Below are positions 15,854 through 23,002 of a stretch of 46,501 nt of DNA, one piece after another. Where the stretch lies: assembly GCF_001591565.1 (NCBI RefSeq), contig NZ_BCVD01000010.1, positions 1 to 46,501 on the forward strand, given 5' to 3'. The translations under genes and the position numbers were made by a program. Source of the stretch: Priestia flexa NBRC 15715 (lineage in GTDB: Bacteria; Bacillota; Bacilli; Bacillales; Bacillaceae_H). How positions within the stretch are numbered: position 1 is the first letter of the stretch; every line of letters starts with the position of its first letter. Below the pieces are notes generated by a model. That model saw only the letters and a list, made by a program, of their open reading frames with translations. It had not been told where the DNA came from and made no database searches.

Positions 15854-16057
15854 ATGTTTGAAAGCTTATTACTTTCTCAATTGGCAAGATATGTTGGTCA
15901 GCGAGCTGAAATTGGATTAGATAACCGAATCATTGATGGAGTTATTACGCTTGTTGGTCCTGATCATGTCACGGTTGTTGAATCGATGGGGTATGGTGCT
16001 ATGCCTGTATTTGTCCCCCTAACTTCTATTAACACAATTCGTTTCTTCACTGCCTAA
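15854..16057 (+). CDS. DUF2642-like small protein, paralogue of its upstream neighbour
   Basis: The 67-residue protein is a single Sm-like domain: LLLSQLARYVGQRAEIGLDN, GVITLVGPDHVTVVES and VFVPLTSINTIRFF. It shares the VG-D-V-VVE and FVxLxxI motifs with the protein upstream, so the pair looks like a tandem duplication. AAAGGAGG (15837-15844) gives the ATG at 15854 a good spacing; an ATG at 15849 is in another frame. It is probably cotranscribed with the upstream gene and stopped by the hairpin at 16080. The likely location is the spore surface, by analogy with CotB-type domains. Confidence 0.75.
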   Translation: MFESLLLSQLARYVGQRAEIGLDNRIIDGVITLVGPDHVTVVESMGYGAMPVFVPLTSINTIRFFTA

Positions 16058-16058
16058 A

Positions 16059-17306
16059 TTAATCCAAGGTTTTAATGAAATCGCTCCAATTGGAGTGATT
16101 TTTTTTTGTGATGCTTTTCACGTGATCACGAACGTTGTATACAGTGAAATCTCGGTAGCATACCGAATAGCGCTTCATTAGCTCATTTAAGACGCTGACA
16201 TCTTCGTACATACGCCCATCTAAAAAAGAAAGAACGGGAAATCCTCCAATTGCTTTTAGAAAAGACGTACGATAAATGCGTGGCCCCATAGGAAATGCGT
16301 AGCCTAAAAGCTCATTTTTTGAGCGAATGGACCGTCCGTGCACAACACCCATTGGCTTTAATCCATTGTGTGGTGTTTCTTTCCACCTTCGTAAATTTCC
16401 ATACAAAATAGCAGCGTCTGAAGGAATAGAAGGTAAGTGATTTGAAATAACTGATAAAGCGTTGGGATCAAGCCAGTCGTCTGCATCAAGCTCTAGTACG
16501 AATTCTGTATCAACTAAAGGTAGAAGGGTGTTTAGAGCGCGTGCTTTTCCTCCATTTTCTTTTTGAATGAGCTGAAAGCCTAGCTGTGATTGAAGAAAAG
16601 CTAAGTCTTCAGCAGTTCCATCCGTAGAGCCATCGTCAACTACAAAAAGTTGTTTCTTTTGAAAAGAAACGCTTTGAATGAAGCATGAAGAAACGGCTGT
16701 ATGAATAAATGGCTTTGCGTTATAAGCTGCTAGCATAATTGATAGAGGAGAGCTGGCTTTATGCTCAGTAGTAAACTGATAGAGTTGGCTAGTTTCTAAA
16801 AAAGCAGAAGCAAGGCGGGTTTCTTTTTGAATTCCCATCTTCACCGCTTTTTTTGTATCCACAGGTATGCATTGATCTGAAGGAAGGGTGCGTACCCAAT
16901 ATGCAAACATCGCTTCAACAAAAGGAAATGCGTGTATTTCAGGAAATGGAAATAATTTTAAATCGGCGCTTTTAAAAAACAGAGGTAGTTTTAACTCTTC
17001 ATCTGTTAATGGATAAGTGTATAGCTTCATTTTATCTAGCGTTTGCTTTTTTAAAAGCGGAAGGTTTACGTCGTCTCCTTTAAATAAAAACAATACGTGC
17101 TCCTTATTTAAACGTTGAACTCTTTTGTTAAGCTCGCTTCCTATACAACTAGAAAGAGATATAGTATCCGCGTGGTGCGGAATCAATTGCAGAACTTCTG
17201 ACTTGGCAATGACGGTAACCGACGCACCGTCGCTCAGTTTGGCTAAAAGCTGCTGAATTACATGCGGACTTTCATGCCCAAAAAGAAAAATGTGCATATT
17301 TGTCAT
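16059..17306 (-). CDS. Glycosyltransferase family 2 protein with N-terminal extension
   Basis: The 415-residue protein has a GT2 (GT-A fold) domain from about residue 190: PLSIMLAAYNAKPFI, the nucleotide-binding FVVDDGSTDGT, QKENGGKARALN, and the metal-binding LELDADDWLDPNA. The first 185 or so residues are a separate region (MHIFLFGHESPHVIQQLL start) that I do not recognise. No membrane segment is evident, so it acts in the cytosol or at the membrane face. The acceptor is unknown; glycosylation of spore-surface material is inferred from neighbours and from a possible sigma-K box upstream. AGGAGAG precedes the ATG. Confidence 0.82.
   Translation of the reverse strand: MTNMHIFLFGHESPHVIQQLLAKLSDGASVTVIAKSEVLQLIPHHADTISLSSCIGSELNKRVQRLNKEHVLFLFKGDDVNLPLLKKQTLDKMKLYTYPLTDEELKLPLFFKSADLKLFPFPEIHAFPFVEAMFAYWVRTLPSDQCIPVDTKKAVKMGIQKETRLASAFLETSQLYQFTTEHKASSPLSIMLAAYNAKPFIHTAVSSCFIQSVSFQKKQLFVVDDGSTDGTAEDLAFLQSQLGFQLIQKENGGKARALNTLLPLVDTEFVLELDADDWLDPNALSVISNHLPSIPSDAAILYGNLRRWKETPHNGLKPMGVVHGRSIRSKNELLGYAFPMGPRIYRTSFLKAIGGFPVLSFLDGRMYEDVSVLNELMKRYSVCYRDFTVYNVRDHVKSITKKNHSNWSDFIKTLD
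16080..16107 (+). terminator. Terminator of the DUF2642 pair, inside the 3' end of the convergent gene
   Basis: ATCGCTCC (16080-16087) pairs with GGAGTGAT (16092-16099) around an AATT loop, followed by nine T. It lies within the last codons of the convergent glycosyltransferase, so that coding sequence doubles as the terminator. Confidence 0.8.
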
Positions 17307-17384
17307 AATACTCTCCTTTTAACTTAGTCAATTATAGGCTGAACGCTAGTTTTTTTAAAAATTTCCATGCATACAAGGTATATA

Positions 17385-17410
17385 TATTCTATGAGGTTTG
17401 GATTAATGTT
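17385..17410 (-). promoter_or_regulatory. Possible sigma-K-type promoter of the GT2 gene
   Basis: Minus-strand CATAGAATA (17385-17393) fits CATAnnnTA. An AAC with AC at 17408-17409 lies 14 bases upstream, shorter than the usual 16. The leader would be about 75 bases. The rest of 17307-17532 holds a second CATAGAGTA on the plus strand (17471-17479) ahead of the sugar operon, without a clear -35. Confidence 0.35.
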
Positions 17411-17532
17411 GAGAGGTAGGTTAATAGCATAAAGATAATAATCTCGCCTATAGCAAGTCTTACTTCCCAGCATAGAGTAATAAGAGGATACAGCAAAGAC
17501 GGAGTCTAAACTATGTATAGGATGTGTAGAGA

Positions 17533-18624
17533 ATGAAAGTGATGACCATTTTAGGTACGAGGCCTGAAATTATACGTCTAAGTTTGATTATTGACAAATT
17601 AGACCGCTATGCAACTAAGCATATTTTAGTTCATACAGGTCAAAATTTTACCGCTTCCCTTAGCGACGTATTTTTTCAAGAGTTACAGGTTAGAAAGCCA
17701 AACTACGTGCTTGCTAATCAGCAAGCCACGTTAGGACAGCAACTTTCAACAATGTATGCTCAGTTAGAAGCAATTTTTTTGAAAGAAAAGCCTGATAAAG
17801 TTTTGGTGTTGGGTGATACAAATAGCGGACTAAGTGCAATTCTAGCAGAACGTATGGGAATTACAGTGATGCATATGGAAGCTGGAAATCGTTGCTTTGA
17901 TCTCGAAGTACCCGAGGAAAAGAATAGAAAAGTAATTGACGCCATTTCAAGCATTAACCTTCCTTATACTCCTCAAAGTAAAGAAAATCTTATTCGAGAA
18001 GGTGTTCCAAAGAACCGAATTGTGGTTTCTGGAAATCCTATTTTTGAAGTGTTAAACCATTACGCTCTTCAAATTAACGCAAGTTCTATTTTAGAAGCAC
18101 TAAGCATCAAAAAAAATGATTATTTCTTAGTCACGATACATCGTGCTGAAAATGTTGATTATGAAGACCGTTTAGTTGAAATTATGAATGGTCTTAATAA
18201 AGTGGCCGAATCATTTCAAAAACGTATGATTTGCAGCATTCATCCACGAACAAAATCACGCATTGATAAGCATCCTTCTCTTCAAATTCATCCACTTGTT
18301 GAGTTTCATGAACCATTCGGCTTTTTTGACTTTGTGAAGCTTGAAAAAAATGCGCTTTGTGTTTTAACAGATAGCGGTACCGTTCAGGAAGAATGTTGCT
18401 TGTTTCATGTTCCAACAGTAACGGTTCGAAAAACAACAGAACGTCCTGAAACGATTGATTGTGGAAGCAACATGCTATCAGGCTTAAACGGGGATCAAAT
18501 TGTAAACTGCGTCAAAGTCATGGTAAATCAGTCAAATAGATGGTCTTACCCGGAAGGCTACGATCATCCGGATGTTTCAGATAAAGTAATAAAAGTAATT
18601 TTAGGAGGTCTTAACAGTGTTTAA
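17533..18624 (+). CDS. UDP-N-acetylglucosamine 2-epimerase family protein (CapG/WbjD-like)
   Basis: The 363-residue protein is a non-hydrolysing UDP-sugar 2-epimerase of GT-B fold: TILGTRPEIIRL at the N-terminus, HTGQNF, VLGDTNSGL, the long signature HMEAGNRCFDLEVPEEKNRK, HRAENVD, and a C-terminal LTDSGTVQEEC. The GNRCFD form is, to my knowledge, that of the CapG/WbjD branch (N-acetyl-L-fucosamine or L-QuiNAc synthesis) more than of WecB proper. It is the first gene of a four-gene operon and overlaps the next by eight bases. ATG at 17533 follows a modest ribosome site (GTAGAGA). Confidence 0.85.
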   Translation: MKVMTILGTRPEIIRLSLIIDKLDRYATKHILVHTGQNFTASLSDVFFQELQVRKPNYVLANQQATLGQQLSTMYAQLEAIFLKEKPDKVLVLGDTNSGLSAILAERMGITVMHMEAGNRCFDLEVPEEKNRKVIDAISSINLPYTPQSKENLIREGVPKNRIVVSGNPIFEVLNHYALQINASSILEALSIKKNDYFLVTIHRAENVDYEDRLVEIMNGLNKVAESFQKRMICSIHPRTKSRIDKHPSLQIHPLVEFHEPFGFFDFVKLEKNALCVLTDSGTVQEECCLFHVPTVTVRKTTERPETIDCGSNMLSGLNGDQIVNCVKVMVNQSNRWSYPEGYDHPDVSDKVIKVILGGLNSV

Positions 18625-19603
18625 AAACCAAACGATTTTAGTTACAGGTGGCACAGGCTCATGGGGATACGAATTAGTAAGGCAGTTATTAACGCTTGAC
18701 CCAAAGGAAATTAGAATTATTTCACGCAATGAATCCAGTCAATTTACAATGAAGCAAGAGTTTGACAACAATCCAAAGCTTCAATTTTTAATAGGGGATA
18801 TTAAAGAAAAAGATTCATTGATTGAAGCATGCCAAGGCGTGGATTATGTGTTTCATCTTGCAGCTTTAAAACATGTTCCCGTCTGTGAAGATCAGCCGTT
18901 AGAAGCATTAAAAACAAACGTACACGGTACGCAAAACGTTATTGATGCAGCCATCATTTGTAATGTGAAGCGCGTAATTTACATTTCAACTGATAAAGCG
19001 GCGAATCCATCGAATTTCTATGGGCTTTCAAAGGCCATGGGCGAACGTTTAATTATTCATGCGAATACACTAAACACGAAGACAAAATTTGTATGCATTC
19101 GCGGTGGAAACGTACTTGGAACAAACGGAAGCGTTATTCACGTATTTAAAAAGCAAATTCAAGAAAAAGGAAAAGTAGGAATTACTGATTTAGACATGAC
19201 GCGCTTTTTCTTAACGCTAGAAGATGCAATCAAGCTTGTCTTTAAAGCAACATTTGAAAGCCTTGGCGGTGAGATTTTCGTTATGAAAATGCCAACATGC
19301 AAAATCATTGACCTTGCTTATGTGTTAATCGATGCTTCAAACAAAGAAAATGTCGATATCGAAATACTAGGCATTCGTCCTGGTGAAAAAATTCACGAAT
19401 TGCTTCTGTCGGAATACGAAAGCACAACAACGATTGCTTATGATGAAGAATATTTTGTCATCTTACCGCCAATTCATATTCCAGGTCTAAAAGAGCATTA
19501 TGCAAACTTTAAGCCTGTGAACCTTGTGAACTATAATTCTAGCAAAGAGTTAATGACGAAGGAAGAAATTAAAGAGATGTTAGAGAAAGGACGGTTTATC
19601 TAA
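18617..19603 (+). CDS. UDP-HexNAc 4,6-dehydratase (CapE/PseB/WbvB-like SDR)
   Basis: The 328-residue extended SDR has the cofactor motif GGTGSWGYELVRQLL and the polysaccharide-biosynthesis family signature ISTDKAANPSNFYGLSKAMGE. It is predicted to remove water from UDP-GlcNAc to give a 4-keto-6-deoxy sugar, with possible C5 or C3 epimerisation. The YxxxK dyad (Tyr-Gly-Leu-Ser-Lys) is intact; as I recall, CapE-type enzymes have Met in place of this Tyr, so the exact product is uncertain. GTG 18617 is the start, with AGGAGG 5 to 10 bases ahead, inside the last codons of the preceding gene. It is directly abutted by the next gene. Confidence 0.83.
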   Translation: MFKNQTILVTGGTGSWGYELVRQLLTLDPKEIRIISRNESSQFTMKQEFDNNPKLQFLIGDIKEKDSLIEACQGVDYVFHLAALKHVPVCEDQPLEALKTNVHGTQNVIDAAIICNVKRVIYISTDKAANPSNFYGLSKAMGERLIIHANTLNTKTKFVCIRGGNVLGTNGSVIHVFKKQIQEKGKVGITDLDMTRFFLTLEDAIKLVFKATFESLGGEIFVMKMPTCKIIDLAYVLIDASNKENVDIEILGIRPGEKIHELLLSEYESTTTIAYDEEYFVILPPIHIPGLKEHYANFKPVNLVNYNSSKELMTKEEIKEMLEKGRFI

Positions 19604-20431
19604 ATGAAAATACTAATCCTTGGTGGAAAAGGAATGGCTGGTCACGTTATCACTTCTTATTTTAAGCAAAAACCTCAGTACGAAGTAGTCTATACATCAA
19701 GGGATTTAGATGACAAAGAAGGATTGTATGTTGATGTAACAAACGCAACTGATCTTGAAAAGTTAATGGAACAAGAAAAGCCGGATATTACGATTAACTG
19801 TATTGGTATTTTAAATCATCATGCGGAGCAGCATAGTAAACTTGCTTTCCACGTTAATAGCGTTCTTCCCCATCAGCTTGTAAAATTAACGGAGCGCTAC
19901 CAAGGGAAGCTTATTCATATTAGTACAGATTGCGTCTTTTTAGGGGACAAAGGCAACTATACGGAAAGTGATGCTCCTGACGGGACATCCATTTATGCTC
20001 AATCCAAGCAGTTAGGTGAAATTATTAGCGATAAGCACCTAACGGTTCGAACTTCAATCATTGGACCTGAGTTAAAAACCGACGGAATTGGCCTATTTCT
20101 ATGGTTTATGAAGCAAACTGGAAAAATCAAAGGCTATAAGCGAGCGCTATGGAACGGTGTCACAACAATAGAGCTTGCTAAGGCAATTGAAGTGTTTATT
20201 CAACAGGACGTGACGGGACTTTATCATCTTGCAACCGAGCCGAAAATTTCCAAATTCGACCTTCTTCAGCTCATGAAAGAAGTGTTTCAAAAAGATGATG
20301 TTACGATTGAAGAAGATGAAGTATTTGTGTTGGATCGCACCATTAAAAATACGCGAATAGACCATATTTACACGCCGCCTACTTACCGAGTCATGCTGGA
20401 AGAGATGAAAGATTGGATTCAAAAGCAATGA
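19604..20431 (+). CDS. RmlD-like nucleotide-sugar 4-reductase (SDR)
   Basis: This 275-residue SDR of the RmlD/dTDP-4-dehydrorhamnose reductase type has the motif LILGGKGMAGH, INCIGIL, HISTDCVF and the dyad YAQSK. It probably reduces the 4-keto group of the product of the upstream dehydratase. In the Vibrio O37 WbvB-WbvR-WbvD pathway a 4,6-dehydratase, an RmlD-like reductase and a 2-epimerase together make UDP-L-RhaNAc and UDP-L-QuiNAc, and the same three classes are side by side here. The S. aureus CapF reductase is longer, with a cupin domain that is absent. It starts right after the stop of the preceding gene and overlaps the next by ATGA. Confidence 0.8.
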   Translation: MKILILGGKGMAGHVITSYFKQKPQYEVVYTSRDLDDKEGLYVDVTNATDLEKLMEQEKPDITINCIGILNHHAEQHSKLAFHVNSVLPHQLVKLTERYQGKLIHISTDCVFLGDKGNYTESDAPDGTSIYAQSKQLGEIISDKHLTVRTSIIGPELKTDGIGLFLWFMKQTGKIKGYKRALWNGVTTIELAKAIEVFIQQDVTGLYHLATEPKISKFDLLQLMKEVFQKDDVTIEEDEVFVLDRTIKNTRIDHIYTPPTYRVMLEEMKDWIQKQ

Positions 20432-21318
20432 GAAAGCGCATCCTTATTACCGGAGCAAGCGGTTTTACAGGGAAGCACGCAGTCGTGCATTTTATGAAAA
20501 AAGACTATGAAGTAACTGCTGCAATGCGCAAGGAAATGTCTTGTGAAGGTGCAAGCGTAGTTAGCTGTGATTTAGAAAACGAAGACCAGGTCATGAAGCT
20601 CGTTGAAGACGCAAATCCTCATTATATTCTCCACCTTGCTGGTCAAAATCATGTCGGTAGCTCATGGGAACAGCCTTTATCTTACGTTAACAGCAATGTA
20701 ATTGGAACGCTTCATTTATTAGAAGCAGTGAGAAAAAAAGTGCCTACTGCTCGAATTGTAGTAGCCGGATCCGCGCTCCAGTATAATCCTTCAGATAGTT
20801 CAACATTGACTCATCCATATAGCTTTTCAAAAACGATGCAGATTCTAGTCTCAGAGGCATGGGCAAAGCTCTATAATCTCGATGTGGTTATTGCAAAGCC
20901 TTCAAATTTAATTGGACCTGGGCATTCCAACGGTGTTTGTTCGATTTTTGCCAAAAAAATTGCTGCTATGGAAAAAGGCGATGAAAAGAAAGAGCTTCAC
21001 ATTAGCAATTTAGAAGCCAGGCGCAATTTTATTGATGTGAGAGACGCTGTTGCAGCATATGAACATTTATTCTTATTTGGTCAAAGGAAGGCAGTTTATG
21101 AAATCGCCTCCTCTGTCTGCTATTCATTAAAAGAAGTTGCCTCTATGCTGAGAACGCTTGCTCACGTAGATTTCCAGATTACGAATGATGAAGCGAACAG
21201 TGAACCTTTCTTAATACCAGATACGTCACCCCTTCAACTTATAGGCTGGAAACCAAACTATTCGCTTGAGAAATCGCTTTTAGATATTCTGACATTTCAT
21301 CGACAAACCAAGGATTAA
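20428..21318 (+). CDS. NAD-dependent epimerase/dehydratase, Rmd-like sugar reductase
   Basis: The 296-residue extended SDR has ITGASGFTGKH at the N-terminus, LHLAGQNHVG, and the dyad YSFSK, with KPSNLIGPGH typical of the GDP-4-keto-6-deoxymannose reductase/dehydratase group. It is the last gene of the operon; ATG 20428 overlaps the preceding stop (ATGA), whereas the in-frame TTG at 20413 lacks a ribosome site. It may reduce a second 4-keto-6-deoxy intermediate to a different epimer, or act on another nucleotide sugar. The substrate is not readable from sequence. A terminator follows. Confidence 0.8.
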   Translation: MRKRILITGASGFTGKHAVVHFMKKDYEVTAAMRKEMSCEGASVVSCDLENEDQVMKLVEDANPHYILHLAGQNHVGSSWEQPLSYVNSNVIGTLHLLEAVRKKVPTARIVVAGSALQYNPSDSSTLTHPYSFSKTMQILVSEAWAKLYNLDVVIAKPSNLIGPGHSNGVCSIFAKKIAAMEKGDEKKELHISNLEARRNFIDVRDAVAAYEHLFLFGQRKAVYEIASSVCYSLKEVASMLRTLAHVDFQITNDEANSEPFLIPDTSPLQLIGWKPNYSLEKSLLDILTFHRQTKD

Positions 21319-21352
21319 AGTAGTACACGTTTTCATATAAATCAATAAACAA

Positions 21353-21386
21353 AAGAAAGCTGTCTAAAAAGGCAGCTTTTCTTTTT
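21353..21386 (+). terminator. Rho-independent terminator of the nucleotide-sugar operon
   Basis: AAAGCTGTC (21356-21364) pairs with GGCAGCTTT (21371-21379), with A-rich and T-rich flanks on the two sides. It separates the sugar operon from the transporter operon. Confidence 0.75.
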
Positions 21387-21459
21387 ATAAGGAGGGGAGT
21401 GTAAATAATCAATATTGAAAATAAAGTTTGGTTTTCCATAAAAATATGAAAAAGAGTAG

Positions 21460-21487
21460 TTGTCAAATGGTTGATTGTAAGTATAAT
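21460..21487 (+). promoter_or_regulatory. sigma-A promoter of the mdxEFG-like operon
   Basis: TTGTCA (21460-21465) and a perfect TATAAT (21482-21487) are 16 bases apart. This vegetative promoter differs from the sigma-K-type boxes of neighbouring genes and marks the transporter as a separate metabolic unit. Confidence 0.75.
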
Positions 21488-21503
21488 AGAGATTGTAGAT
21501 TGT

Positions 21504-21520
21504 GCAAACGTTTTCGCTAT
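21504..21520 (+). promoter_or_regulatory. LacI/CcpA-type operator downstream of the mdxE promoter
   Basis: GCAAACGTTTTCGCTAT has the CG-centred palindrome AAACGTTT typical of LacI-family and catabolite (cre) sites. It sits about 10 bases after the predicted start, a road-block position. Its twin lies at 22937. Confidence 0.6.
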
Positions 21521-21549
21521 AAAATGAAAGCGTTCTATTTTTAGGGAGT

Positions 21550-21567
21550 TGTACAAGCGGTTGCACA
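21550..21567 (+). promoter_or_regulatory. Second palindromic operator candidate before mdxE
   Basis: TGTACAAGCGGTTGCACA is an imperfect palindrome (TGTACAA against TTGCACA) in the leader, 33 bases before the mdxE ATG. It may be a cre site or a second site of the operon's repressor. Confidence 0.45.
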
Positions 21568-21600
21568 AGTCAAACATAATAGGTCAACGGAGGGGTTAAA

Positions 21601-22872
21601 ATGAAGAAAGCGTTATCAGTTTTCATGACTTCAGCGCTAACAGTAGGTATGTTAGCAGCATGTGGTCCAGAAGAAGGCGCAACAAGCACGACACCAGGAT
21701 CTGGGAGTGGGGGAGAAAAACCAGAAAAGCTAGTTGTTTGGGAAGATAAAGATAAAGGACCAGCACTAGACTATGCAATTAAAAGTTTTGAAAAAGAACA
21801 TGGTATTAAAATTGAGTATAAAGAAGTAGAAACAACAAAAATTCAGGAGCAGCTAGCATTGGACGGGCCTGCCGGAACAGCTCCAGACGTTGTAACAATT
21901 CCTCATGATAACATCGGTCCAGCTGTTACAAAAGGGTTGCTTGCAGAGTTGACAACTACTTCAGATGAGACAACATCTCGCTTTAGTGAATCATCAATTG
22001 ATGCAATGACGTTTGACGGCAAGCTTTACGGTTTACCAAAAGCAACGGAAACGCCAGTACTTGTGTATAATAAAGCGTTTATGAAAGAGGCTCCAAAAAC
22101 AATGGACGAACTTAAAGCCTTTTCAGAAGACTTCACAAAAGACGGGAAGTATGGCTTTTTAGCGCTACTGGATAACTATTACTTTGCACATGGTTTCCTA
22201 AGTGGTTACGGTGGTTACGTATTCGGTGAAAAAGACGGTTCATTTGATACAAAAGACTTGGGTGTCAACAATGCTGAAGCGGTTGAAGCAGTTGACTACA
22301 TCAACACTTGGTACCAAGACAAGCTGTTACCGAATGGTATTATTGGAGAAAATGGTGGTAGCGCATTAGACGGTCTATTTAACGAAGGTAAAGTAGCTTC
22401 TGTTATGAATGGTGCATGGTCTTTCCAAGGCTATAAAGCAGCGGGAATTGATATTGGTGCCGCTCCAATGCCAAAGTTACCAAACGGTGAACCAGTTAAA
22501 ACGTTTATGGGTGTAAAAGGTTGGAACGTTACATCATTCTCAACTAATAAAGAATGGGCTGAAAAATTTATTGACCATATCACAAACGATGAGAATGCAA
22601 AGAAACGCTTTGAGTTAACACAAGAAATTCCACCAAATACAGCATTGCTTGAAGATCCAATTATTAAAGACAATGAGTTAGCTTCTGCAGTTGCTATGCA
22701 ATCTCAAGATGCAGTACCGATGCCGTCAATTCCTGAAATGTCAGAAGTTTGGCCTCCAATGCAAAGCGCAGTTCAAACCGTTATCACGGGTAAAGCAGAT
22801 TCTAAAAAAGCTCTAGATGAAGCACGTAAAACAATTGAAGAAAACATCAAAGCAAACCACAGCGGTAAATAA
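21601..22872 (+). CDS. mdxE: Maltodextrin-type ABC transporter substrate-binding lipoprotein (MdxE-like)
   Basis: The 423-residue lipoprotein has a signal peptide with lipobox LAAC (lipidated Cys21), a Gly/Ser/Thr linker, and a mature MalE-type binding domain starting LVVWEDKDKGPALDYAIKSF. Family features include GTAPDVVTIPHDNIGP, YGLPKATETPVLVYNK, VASVMNGAWSFQGY and an ELTQEIPPNT region. It is predicted to bind maltose or maltodextrins outside the membrane. The B. subtilis MdxE is 417 residues. GGAGGGG is placed well before the ATG. The operon has its own promoter and operators. Another oligosaccharide (for example galactan fragments, GanS-like) is possible. Confidence 0.82.
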   Translation: MKKALSVFMTSALTVGMLAACGPEEGATSTTPGSGSGGEKPEKLVVWEDKDKGPALDYAIKSFEKEHGIKIEYKEVETTKIQEQLALDGPAGTAPDVVTIPHDNIGPAVTKGLLAELTTTSDETTSRFSESSIDAMTFDGKLYGLPKATETPVLVYNKAFMKEAPKTMDELKAFSEDFTKDGKYGFLALLDNYYFAHGFLSGYGGYVFGEKDGSFDTKDLGVNNAEAVEAVDYINTWYQDKLLPNGIIGENGGSALDGLFNEGKVASVMNGAWSFQGYKAAGIDIGAAPMPKLPNGEPVKTFMGVKGWNVTSFSTNKEWAEKFIDHITNDENAKKRFELTQEIPPNTALLEDPIIKDNELASAVAMQSQDAVPMPSIPEMSEVWPPMQSAVQTVITGKADSKKALDEARKTIEENIKANHSGK

Positions 22873-22884
22873 ATCAATCTGTTT

Positions 22885-22927
22885 AAGGAAAGAAGTACCT
22901 TTGATTCTTCAGGGGTACTCTTTCCTT
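22885..22927 (+). other. Intercistronic stem-loop between mdxE and mdxF
   Basis: AAGGAAAGAAGTACC (22885-22899) pairs with GGTACTCTTTCCTT (22914-22927) with one bulge. No T-run follows, so it is more likely an mRNA-stabilising or differential-expression hairpin than a full terminator. This is common between a binding protein and its permeases. Confidence 0.6.
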
Positions 22928-22936
22928 ACTAATAAG

Positions 22937-22953
22937 GCAAGCGTTTGCGCTAT
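22937..22953 (+). promoter_or_regulatory. Second copy of the LacI-type operator, before mdxF
   Basis: GCAAGCGTTTGCGCTAT matches the operator at 21504-21520 in 15 of 17 positions and contains the palindrome GCAAGCGTTTGC. Having the same box before mdxE and mdxF suggests one regulator controls both. Confidence 0.55.
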
Positions 22954-23002
22954 GAAAAGACTTACTATTTTGCTTATTTAGAATGAAAAGGAGAGGCCAT
23001 AC

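Noticed and set aside
16059-17306. Membership in a standard chitin or cellulose synthase group.
   Set aside because: There are no membrane segments and no QxxRW motif; only the GT2 core is present.
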